Positions 57,645-64,000 of a stretch of 64,000 nt of DNA are shown piece by piece (positions within the stretch are counted from its first letter, which is position 1; each line of letters starts with the position of its first letter). The stretch lies in assembly GCA_937960645.1 (NCBI GenBank), contig CALGPJ010000007.1, positions 1 to 64,000 of the forward strand, in the 5' to 3' direction. Origin of the DNA: an uncultured Spirochaetia bacterium (GTDB taxonomy: Bacteria > Spirochaetota > Spirochaetia > JABEVK01). A model generated the notes under the pieces. It was not told the origin of the DNA and made no database searches. It saw only the letters and a list, made by a program, of their open reading frames with translations. A program made the position numbers and the translations under genes.

Positions 57645-59954
57645 ATGAAAGATTGCCGAGCTTTGGTAGTATTCGGATTGATTTGGTCGTGTGCCTCCCA
57701 ACAACCCGAGGTTGGGCCAGTCTCCACTCCCAGGGAGTACCCCGTGAATGAACCTTTCGCTATCGAAAACGCGCTGGTCGTTCAGGGCGACAAGCGTGCC
57801 TGGGTGGTCGGACCCGATGAAATTCACTCGAATTACTCCGGCCAGGAACGAGTTTGGCGCAGGAGCCGAGATCTCGGCGATCTTCCGGTCTTCGAGGCTC
57901 CGAACCATCCCCTTCTCGAGGCTCTGACCCGGCTGGCCCTCGAGGAAGCCTTACTGAACGTCTTGGAGTCTGGCCCTAATGCGGGGGGCTTCAGCGCGGG
58001 GGCGAAGTGGCCGGGTGTCTGGACCCGAGACATCAGCTATTCCATCCATTTGGCCCTGGCCTGGATTCTCCCCGAGGTCAGCAGAAAGAGCCTACTGCTC
58101 AAAACGAATGGACTTCCCGAGGTGATTCAGGACACGGGGACCGGCGGCTCCTGGCCTGTCAGTACGGACCGTACCGTGTGGTCTCTGGCGGCATGGGAAC
58201 TCTATTTAACCACCGGCGATCGAAACTGGCTAGAGCGCTCTTACACTATTCTCAAGAACACGGCCCAACGGGATCGGTCCTTCGCATGGGACGAGCCGAG
58301 CGGTCTGTATCGCGGTGAAACCAGCTTCATGGATTGGCGGGAGCAGACCTATCCCCGCTGGATGAGTCCCGTCGACATCGCCGAATCCAAGGCCCTGGGA
58401 ACCAACATTCTGCACTGGCACACCTTGGGAACACTTAATCTTATGGCGGGGATATTGGGATTGCCCCGTACCGAGGCCGAACGATGGAAGACCTGGGCGG
58501 AGGATTTGCAGCGATCCATTCAGACTCGTTTTTCCATGGCAGAGGCGGGATACTACAGCGCTTACGAATACGGCTTTTTGCACGCGGGCCTGAAATCGAA
58601 CCTCAGCGATACCCTCGCCAACAGTCTCGGTGTGCTGTTGGGGGCCTTTTCCAGACAGAATGCCGAGCGGGTCATCAAGACGCTGCCCGTGGTGCCCTTC
58701 GGCCCGCCCATCGTTTACCCCCAGCTTCCCAACATCCCGCCCTACCACAACCGCGCCATCTGGCCCTTCGTTACGGCCTATTACTCGCTTGCCGGGGCGG
58801 AGGTCGGCAACCTCGAAGCGTTCGAATTTGGGTTGAAGAGCAACCTGCGTGCCGCCGCTTTATTTCTGACACACAAAGAAAACATGGTCTTTGCCAACGG
58901 CCATCATGTGGGCACCCAGGTCAATTCCGACCGCCAGCTGTGGAGTGTGGCTGGCTGGCTGGCCCAGATTTATCGCGGGCTTTTGGGATTGCGACTCACG
59001 GCGGAGGGGCTGCACTTCAAACCCACGGTTCCGTACTGGGTCCAGGGCCCTCTCCGTTTGCGCGGCCTGATGATTCGGGGAGCCTCTTTGGATTTGACTG
59101 TCGAGGGTAACGGCGATGTGGTCCGCAGCCTGACCGTCAACGGTTCGAACTGGGACCTCGATCGAACCTTACCCTACCCGCAACCGGGTCAAAGGCTCGA
59201 CGTCAGGATCGTGTTGGAAGGTCGTAAGAGTGCGGGCGGAATCACCCTGGGTTCTGTGGATGCCTATGGTCTGCGGCCGACCCTGCTCAAGGCTCAGACG
59301 GAGGGTAATCAAGTCAGGCTTGTCTGGGATGACAATGGTCATCAGGCTCCGTTTGCTGTCTACGAAATGGGAAGAAAAATTGCCAGCCTTGAAGGGCTGG
59401 TTTGGCAGCAAGCCCTGACGGAAACCCGTAGGGCCCTGAGCTTTACCGTTCGCGCCGAGCCCCTGGAGGGCTATCCCTCGCTCTACAGCAACAGTGCACT
59501 GGTCTATCCCCCGCAAACACGGATCGAAATACCTGCGATAGGGGGAACCTATCCGGAAGGCGCCCGTCAGACTGCCCTCGAGGAATTGGGTCTCGATCGG
59601 GATTATCTTCATTTGGAGGGAACAGTCGGTGAAAAGTCCGAGTGGAATGTCGACATTCCACGCGCCGGCCTATGGTTACTGCGCTTCCGCTATGGGAACG
59701 GGAGCGGTCCGATCAGCACCGACAACAAATGTGCCCTGCGGACGGTCACGCTCAATGGAACGGCGGCCGGTAAGGCGATTTTCCCACAGACGGGCAATTG
59801 GACCGACCGTGTGTGGAGTGTCATCACTTATCTGAAGCTTCGGCCGGGGCGGAACAGGATCGGTCTGAGCTTGAGTGCGGAAGACTCCAACATGGACGGG
59901 AGCGTCAATGAGGTCGTGCTCGATACCCTGGAGCTGGTGTTGATTCAATACTGA
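57645..59954 (+). CDS. Lipoprotein glycosidase, six-hairpin type
   Basis: A 769-residue predicted lipoprotein: signal and lipobox L-I-W-S-C (Cys16). The main domain (about 75-470) is an (alpha/alpha)6 barrel of the six-hairpin glycosidase superfamily, with W-T-R-D-I-S-Y-S (GH15/GH63/trehalase-like W-x-R-D), R-G-E-T-S-F-M-D-W-R-E and Y-H-N-R-A-I-W-P-F. Beta-rich domains follow (470-570 and 640-769), the last resembling a carbohydrate-binding module. It should cut an alpha-glycan at the cell surface; the substrate is unknown. No transporter genes are adjacent. Confidence 0.8.
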   Translation: MKDCRALVVFGLIWSCASQQPEVGPVSTPREYPVNEPFAIENALVVQGDKRAWVVGPDEIHSNYSGQERVWRRSRDLGDLPVFEAPNHPLLEALTRLALEEALLNVLESGPNAGGFSAGAKWPGVWTRDISYSIHLALAWILPEVSRKSLLLKTNGLPEVIQDTGTGGSWPVSTDRTVWSLAAWELYLTTGDRNWLERSYTILKNTAQRDRSFAWDEPSGLYRGETSFMDWREQTYPRWMSPVDIAESKALGTNILHWHTLGTLNLMAGILGLPRTEAERWKTWAEDLQRSIQTRFSMAEAGYYSAYEYGFLHAGLKSNLSDTLANSLGVLLGAFSRQNAERVIKTLPVVPFGPPIVYPQLPNIPPYHNRAIWPFVTAYYSLAGAEVGNLEAFEFGLKSNLRAAALFLTHKENMVFANGHHVGTQVNSDRQLWSVAGWLAQIYRGLLGLRLTAEGLHFKPTVPYWVQGPLRLRGLMIRGASLDLTVEGNGDVVRSLTVNGSNWDLDRTLPYPQPGQRLDVRIVLEGRKSAGGITLGSVDAYGLRPTLLKAQTEGNQVRLVWDDNGHQAPFAVYEMGRKIASLEGLVWQQALTETRRALSFTVRAEPLEGYPSLYSNSALVYPPQTRIEIPAIGGTYPEGARQTALEELGLDRDYLHLEGTVGEKSEWNVDIPRAGLWLLRFRYGNGSGPISTDNKCALRTVTLNGTAAGKAIFPQTGNWTDRVWSVITYLKLRPGRNRIGLSLSAEDSNMDGSVNEVVLDTLELVLIQY

Positions 59955-59966
59955 TACGCATCATTT

Positions 59967-60029
59967 TCTAACCATTTTCTAACTCAGTCTTCACAAAGAT
60001 TTAACAAAATATCACCATTACCTCTAATG
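59967..60029 (+). promoter_or_regulatory. Pho-box-like direct-repeat array and promoter
   Basis: Four 7-base units at exact 11-base spacing: TTCTAAC (59967-59973), TTCTAAC (59978-59984), TCTTCAC (59989-59995), ATTTAAC (60000-60006). The last covers the -35 position; 17 bases later comes TCTAAT (60024-60029), 5 of 6 matches to the -10 consensus. This is the layout of an OmpR/PhoB-type activated promoter for the gene at 60062. Confidence 0.6.
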
Positions 60030-60061
60030 TGGAATTCCACCACCTCAAAGGGGGGTTGTGC

Positions 60062-61444
60062 ATGAAAGATGCGTTCAAGCGGAAAAATTGGCTCCGCTGT
60101 GGTAGCATTTTTGTTGTTCTGCTTCTGGCCCTGGGCCCGGTTTCGGCTCAGGAAAGAAATCCGCGGTTAAGTCTCCTCCTGGATTTTCCGCTGACAGATC
60201 TTACTTACCAACTCAAGGCTGCCGAAGCCTCGGGAAACTTCCTGACGAGCTTCGTTCACCCGAGTATGCCCCAGTCTCTGGCCATGTCGAACAACTTGAT
60301 CACTTCAGTACACTTTGGTATCGGGAAACTGGTCAAAATCGACGAGGGCTTCATCGACTTCCTCCTGGAAAATGCCCTCTCCACAGGATTTTTTTTCTTG
60401 CAGTCCGGTCTTCCCTTTGGACTGGTTTGGCTTCATGAGGAGTATCACAAGGCAGTCCTTGCCCGCCGCAGCTTTGACAGTTTCAACGAGGTGTACTACT
60501 TCAGATTCTTCTCGTCGGTTGTTAGAGTGAGCCATGTCAGCGACGAGGCCCTCAAGACCCTCGCCAATCAATACTCGCCCGAGTTCGTACGGCTCAATTC
60601 TTCCGGTGCCGAGTCACAGGTCCATCAGATCCAAACCCTTCAGTCCTATTCGTTTTTCTACGATCAGAAACTTCCCAATTTGCCGTATTATTGGCTGAGC
60701 TTGTTCAACAATTTCAACTACATTTTCTCCTGTGCAGACCCCTCGGCCTTTGACAAGGACATCGACAAATGGAACGACGAGGAAAAAGAAATCAAACAGC
60801 GCGACTTCACCGGACCGGATTTTACCGCCTGGGTTCGGGAACTGTTCGCTCCCGAGCTGCCCTACGAGGCACGGGGGACTCACCCCTCGGGTGTCGGGAT
60901 CAACCGTTACATCAAGGCATCCCAGCTGACCGAACACGAAAAGTTTTATCTTGTGAGTACTTCTTTCAAGCACCTGATCAACTTCGTTTCTCCCTTCATG
61001 GTGGGGATCGATCACCTGACTGTCGACGGCACCCACCAGTTCAATTTTGCCTTTCGGCACCTGTTGACCTCCTTTGGTGACGATCTCAGCCTGGACATCT
61101 ACTATCGGAATCGGGGACTCAATCTGCTCATCAGCCCTCACTTCTACAGCAATTACACGACGCTCTTCTTCGGTCTGGAGGCCAGCGTACTCGATTACCC
61201 CATCGTCTCCAGGACACTCTGGTTGAATGGGCGTCTTATGCTGTGGACCCAACCCTACAATCAGTCCTTCACCACGAACGAGCACAGCTTCGGGGGTCTC
61301 CTGGGTGTAAAAATCGCTTATCGCCAGGGTATCTGGGAGCCCTACCTTACCCTGGAGGCGAAGACCAAGGGTTGGGTCATGGGTAACATTTTTCTCGACG
61401 AGGATATCAGCGGTCGGTTGGGTCTCGTTATCCGGATACCGTAA
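60062..61444 (+). CDS. Exported HExxH-containing envelope protein, unknown family
   Basis: A 460-residue protein with a signal peptide (hydrophobic 15-28, cleavage after V-S-A-Q near residue 30). I chose ATG 60062 with GGGGGG upstream. L-V-W-L-H-E-E-Y-H-K (121-130) contains the zinc-protease motif H125-E-E-Y-H129, and E184 (S-G-A-E-S-Q) could be the third ligand of a gluzincin. Hydrophobic stretches flank it (about 97-124). The C-terminal half (about 320-460) has alternating aromatic strands (F-A-F-R-H-L-L, L-N-L-L-I-S-P-H-F-Y-S-N-Y-T) like a barrel, though it ends V-I-R-I-P. No family recognised; peptidase activity is a hypothesis. Confidence 0.7.
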   Translation: MKDAFKRKNWLRCGSIFVVLLLALGPVSAQERNPRLSLLLDFPLTDLTYQLKAAEASGNFLTSFVHPSMPQSLAMSNNLITSVHFGIGKLVKIDEGFIDFLLENALSTGFFFLQSGLPFGLVWLHEEYHKAVLARRSFDSFNEVYYFRFFSSVVRVSHVSDEALKTLANQYSPEFVRLNSSGAESQVHQIQTLQSYSFFYDQKLPNLPYYWLSLFNNFNYIFSCADPSAFDKDIDKWNDEEKEIKQRDFTGPDFTAWVRELFAPELPYEARGTHPSGVGINRYIKASQLTEHEKFYLVSTSFKHLINFVSPFMVGIDHLTVDGTHQFNFAFRHLLTSFGDDLSLDIYYRNRGLNLLISPHFYSNYTTLFFGLEASVLDYPIVSRTLWLNGRLMLWTQPYNQSFTTNEHSFGGLLGVKIAYRQGIWEPYLTLEAKTKGWVMGNIFLDEDISGRLGLVIRIP

Positions 61445-61469
61445 AAAAGGCCGCCCCTTTGGGCGGCCT
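61443..61469 (-). terminator. Terminator of the nqr operon
   Basis: On the minus strand AGGCCGCCC (61469-61461) pairs with GGGCGGCCT (61456-61448), loop AAAG, followed by a T run to 61443. The T tract lies only on the minus strand, so it serves nqrF; it overlaps the stop codon of the convergent plus-strand gene. Confidence 0.85.
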
Positions 61470-61482
61470 GGATAATCCTTCC

Positions 61483-62619
61483 TTAAGCGAAACTGTCGTA
61501 GTAGATTTTGTCGTTGGTGACGCCGTTGTTGTTCATCACCCGGATACAGGCGTTGATCATACCGGGGCTGCCGCAGAGGTAGCCCTCCATCTCCTTTTTT
61601 TCCTCGGCTGGGATCACATTTTTAATGTAGCGGTCCAGCACGTCCGTGATCAGGCCGAGCTCACCCTCCCACTTGTCTTCGGGCAGGGGATCGCTGAGGG
61701 CTTCGATGTAGTGGAAGTTGGGGATGACCTTTTCCAGTTCGCGCATTTCGTCACGATAGTACAAATCTCGCACTGCCCGCGCTCCGAAAAAGTACCAGAT
61801 AGGTCTCTTGTTGTTTCCTTTTTCGGCAATGTCGTGGAGGATGCTCTTGAAAGGGGCCATACCCGATCCACCGGCAATGCAAAGCATGGTGGCATTGGTG
61901 TCCCGAACGTGGAAGTCTCCAAAGGGACCGACCAGCTCGACGTGCTGGCCCTGATGGAGGTAGTTATGAACGTAGGTAGTGGCGATTCCGTTAGGAACCA
62001 GACGGATCAAAAGCTCGATATGCTCCTTGTCCGAGGGTTTGGAGCTCATCGAGTAGGCGCGCTGGGTCGATTCCTTGATCTTGCCGTAGGGGGGAATGAC
62101 GATTTGGGCGTACTGGCCGGCCTTGAAATCGATGGTCTGCCCCTTTTCCAAACGGAAGCGAACTTCTTTGATGTCATAGGTCACACTCTTGATAGATTCC
62201 ACCGTGGTTTTGAACCGTTTGACGTTGAAGAGTTCTTCGGGGATTTCGATGGATATCGGACCCTTCACCTTGACCTGGCAGGAGAGCCGGATGTTTTGTT
62301 TGATTTCCCCATCGGTGAGGTAGGGAATTTCGGTGGGCAGGTGGGGGCCGACGTCGGTGACCACTTTACATTTGCAGGCGCCGCAGGAACCGCGGCCACC
62401 GCAGGCGGAAGGAACAAAGATGCCCTGTTCGGCCAGGGTGAAGAGAAGGGGGGAACCCCCTTTGACCTGGAGCTGTTTTTTGTTGTTGATCGTGATGGGT
62501 TGTATACCATAATTGTTCACGAGGGAGTCGACCAGGTAAACCAAAAAACCGAAGGCGGCAGTGATGCCCCCAATCACGGCGGCGTTCTGAACGCTGGGTA
62601 GAAGTAGGGTGGTGTCCAA
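61483..62619 (-). CDS. nqrF: Na+-translocating NADH:quinone oxidoreductase subunit F
   Basis: A 378-residue electron-entry subunit. One N-terminal helix (about 12-32) anchors it; the ferredoxin domain binds [2Fe-2S] through C73, C79, C82 and C114. The FAD domain shows R-A-Y-S-M-S-S and the NADH domain C-I-A-G-G-S-G-M-A-P and Y-L-C-G-S-P-G-M. This fused architecture is specific to Nqr and separates it from Rnf. It is the last gene of nqrC-D-E-F on the minus strand, and a terminator follows. Confidence 0.96.
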   Translation of the reverse strand: MDTTLLLPSVQNAAVIGGITAAFGFLVYLVDSLVNNYGIQPITINNKKQLQVKGGSPLLFTLAEQGIFVPSACGGRGSCGACKCKVVTDVGPHLPTEIPYLTDGEIKQNIRLSCQVKVKGPISIEIPEELFNVKRFKTTVESIKSVTYDIKEVRFRLEKGQTIDFKAGQYAQIVIPPYGKIKESTQRAYSMSSKPSDKEHIELLIRLVPNGIATTYVHNYLHQGQHVELVGPFGDFHVRDTNATMLCIAGGSGMAPFKSILHDIAEKGNNKRPIWYFFGARAVRDLYYRDEMRELEKVIPNFHYIEALSDPLPEDKWEGELGLITDVLDRYIKNVIPAEEKKEMEGYLCGSPGMINACIRVMNNNGVTNDKIYYDSFA

Positions 62620-62628
62620 ATCAGCCTC

Positions 62629-63216
62629 CTATTGAACGGCGATCATTCCGCTGAAGCCGGTAAAGGCCATCGCCATGAAACCGATGGTGATCAGGGTGAT
62701 TCCCGGTCCCTGAAGCCCCTGGGGGATGGGAGCTTTCTCGATTTTACCCCGAATCGCCGCGAGGGCGACGATGGCGATCCACCACCCTAATCCACTCCCG
62801 AGGCCGAAGGCCAGGGTCTGGGGGAGGTTGTAATCGCGGATCTGCATGAACAAGGCCGCACCCATGATGGCACAGTTCACCGTGATGAGGGGCAGGTAGA
62901 TGCCCAGGCTCATGTACAGGGCGGGGCTCACGCGGTCGATGATCATTTCCAGCATCTGAACCACGGCCGCAATCACGATGATGAACACGATAAAGCTCAA
63001 ATACGTGAGGTCCAGCATTTTCAGCAGTTCGAGGATGCCCCAGTTGACGGCGGTGGTTATGAACAGGACAAAGGTCACCGCCATGCCCAGACCGTTGGCG
63101 CTCTTGATGTCTTTGCTGATCGCGATGAAGGAGCACATGCCCAGAAAGTTGGCCAGCAGGATGTTGGACGTAAACACGGAGGCAAAGAAGAGTCCGAAGA
63201 GGTTGAGGTCGTTCAT
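62629..63216 (-). CDS. nqrE: Na+-translocating NADH:quinone oxidoreductase subunit E
   Basis: A 195-residue membrane protein with about six helices. L-L-A-N-F-L-G-M-C-S-F and L-I-T-V-N-C-A-I-M-G-A hold the two conserved cysteines that, with those of NqrD, bind an iron-sulfur centre in the membrane. It overlaps nqrD by 4 bases and ends 9 bases before nqrF. Confidence 0.95.
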   Translation of the reverse strand: MNDLNLFGLFFASVFTSNILLANFLGMCSFIAISKDIKSANGLGMAVTFVLFITTAVNWGILELLKMLDLTYLSFIVFIIVIAAVVQMLEMIIDRVSPALYMSLGIYLPLITVNCAIMGAALFMQIRDYNLPQTLAFGLGSGLGWWIAIVALAAIRGKIEKAPIPQGLQGPGITLITIGFMAMAFTGFSGMIAVQ

Positions 63217-63893
63217 GCCTTACCTCCGACTGTTGCAGCCTGGGGAGCCGGAGCCGGAGCCTTGGCCGCAACGGGGCGGTTCATCAGGGCCTTGGCTGCC
63301 CAGATGATACCTGCCAGCAGGAAGAAGGCGCTGGCCGGGGTAACCATGATTCCCCAGGGGGTAAACCACCCGCTGCCATCGACGGGGTTGTAAATCGGAA
63401 AAACTGTGACACCAAACAAGGTGCCGAACCCCAACAATTCCCGGATGACCGCGATGACCAGGAGCACAGCCATGTACCCTAATCCGCTCGTAAATCCGTC
63501 CCAGAAGCTGATCAAGGGGGGATTGGCCTGGGCAAAGGCCTCCATTCTGCCCATCACGATACAGTTGGTGATGATCAGTCCCACATACGCAGCCAGGTTT
63601 TTATGGATTTCAGGGAAATACGCTCGCAAAAGAATATCGACGATGATCACGTAAAAGGAAATGATCACCGTTTGCGTGATCATGCGCAGTTTTCGCGGCA
63701 CCAGCTCGCGGATCAAAGATATGGTGACGTTACTGAATGCGGTCACGAACACCAGAGCCACCGTCATGATGCTGGTGTTGATGAGGTTGTTCGTGACGGC
63801 CAGGGTGGAACAAATCCCCAGGATCTGGATGAAAATTGGATTGTTCGTCCAGAGGTTATCCTTGAGATTACCTAAAAAACTCGTCGAGCTCAC
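63213..63893 (-). CDS. nqrD: Na+-translocating NADH:quinone oxidoreductase subunit D
   Basis: A 226-residue homologue of NqrE with about six helices. I-L-G-I-C-S-T-L-A-V-T-N-N and I-I-T-N-C-I-V-M-G-R are the cysteine half-sites. The start is GTG 63893, which overlaps the nqrC stop (GTGA) and has AAGGAGG 5 bases upstream. The C-terminus has an Ala/Pro-rich tail (K-A-P-A-P-A-P-Q-A-A). Confidence 0.95.
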   Translation of the reverse strand: MSSTSFLGNLKDNLWTNNPIFIQILGICSTLAVTNNLINTSIMTVALVFVTAFSNVTISLIRELVPRKLRMITQTVIISFYVIIVDILLRAYFPEIHKNLAAYVGLIITNCIVMGRMEAFAQANPPLISFWDGFTSGLGYMAVLLVIAVIRELLGFGTLFGVTVFPIYNPVDGSGWFTPWGIMVTPASAFFLLAGIIWAAKALMNRPVAAKAPAPAPQAATVGGKA

Positions 63894-64000
63894 GGAATCC
63901 TCCTTATCAATTCCTCCATGCGGGTTCGGGAGATTTTGAACAGCTGGGCGATCGCATCGCTGGTACGGGTCGCTCCGGTAATGGCATCGATCATGCCGTC
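63890..64000 (-). CDS. nqrC: Na+-translocating NADH:quinone oxidoreductase subunit C (3' end only)
   Basis: The last 36 codons of the gene; the rest lies beyond the window. I-D-A-I-T-G-A-T-R-T-S-D-A-I carries the S/T-G-A-T-x-T motif whose second threonine covalently binds FMN in NqrC/RnfG. Position directly before nqrD supports NqrC. Confidence 0.9.
   Translation of the reverse strand, partial: DGMIDAITGATRTSDAIAQLFKISRTRMEELIRRIP

Noticed and set aside
63213..64000. Rnf complex instead of Nqr
   Set aside because: The last gene fuses membrane helix, [2Fe-2S] and FAD/NAD domains, as NqrF does; Rnf has no such subunit.
1..64000. CRISPR array, insertion sequence, prophage or genomic island
   Set aside because: No regularly spaced repeats, transposase, integrase or terminal inverted repeats were seen, and the gene content is core metabolism and envelope functions.

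Overview
The window most likely comes from a spirochaete (phylum Spirochaetota, Treponema/Spirochaeta-like lineage), moderate GC, chromosomal. The main markers are a 677-residue protein that I recognise as cytoplasmic filament protein CfpA, a CheY with the short N-terminal extension typical of spirochaetes, a motility-associated (DUF115/MAF) glycosyltransferase-like protein, many lipoproteins, and divergent outer-membrane barrels. All identifications were made by eye, without database searches. I see no CRISPR array, insertion sequence, prophage or other mobile element, and no gene-free stretch longer than 300 bases. Coding density is very high, with many 1-4 base start/stop overlaps.

Layout. 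1-4880: end of nusB, a TPR membrane protein, map, an HtrA protease and a phosphoribosyltransferase, probably one operon. 4882-6634: a lipoprotein and a small barrel on the minus strand. 6726-11155: folD, a PAS-SpoIIE-TPR phosphatase and purH split into two genes. 11192-14191: two small membrane proteins facing a lipoprotein and a DHH phosphoesterase. 14285-20258: the cytoplasmic filament locus, with a strong promoter, cfpA, a terminator, an unknown gene and a pyruvate-phosphate-dikinase-like gene whose ATP-grasp residues look lost. 20280-28483: an unknown gene, a large TPR protein, then purB, guaB, purA and guaA, which together make AMP and GMP from IMP. 28485-32638 (minus): rpsF-ssb-rpsR-membrane protein-rplI-dnaB-comFB-like. 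32640-36366: a small helical protein, a HAD phosphatase, glucokinase and a UDP-sugar pyrophosphorylase relative. 36353-42142 (minus): plsC, parE, parC, a 97-residue unknown and DAHP synthase. 42220-44893: an outer-membrane protein, tRNA-Arg(CCG) and a membrane protein. 44886-48391: a radical-SAM aminomutase relative and aconitase. 48492-52092: cheY, rrf2 and a lipoate island (lipA, GcvH-like carrier, ligase/transferase, FAH hydrolase). 52084-57598: RidA, MAF protein, penicillin-binding protein, signal peptidase I, a LysM-M23 endopeptidase and a 42-residue membrane peptide. 57645-61444: a lipoprotein glycosidase and an HExxH-containing envelope protein behind a Pho-box-like repeat array. 61483-64000 (minus): nqrF, nqrE, nqrD and the end of nqrC, the sodium-pumping NADH:quinone oxidoreductase.

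Most noteworthy. (1) The filament locus encodes a PPDK homologue that keeps the phosphohistidine and PEP/pyruvate sites but seems to have lost nucleotide binding. (2) Several promoters (purB, glk, the HAD gene, the 42220 outer-membrane gene, the glycosidase) end 5-7 bases before the start codon with no Shine-Dalgarno, implying leaderless mRNAs; glk and the HAD gene appear to share one palindromic -35 region. (3) Four 7-base direct repeats at exact 11-base spacing precede the HExxH gene, the architecture of an OmpR/PhoB-type activator site. (4) purH is split, and its cyclohydrolase half has an altered active-site motif.
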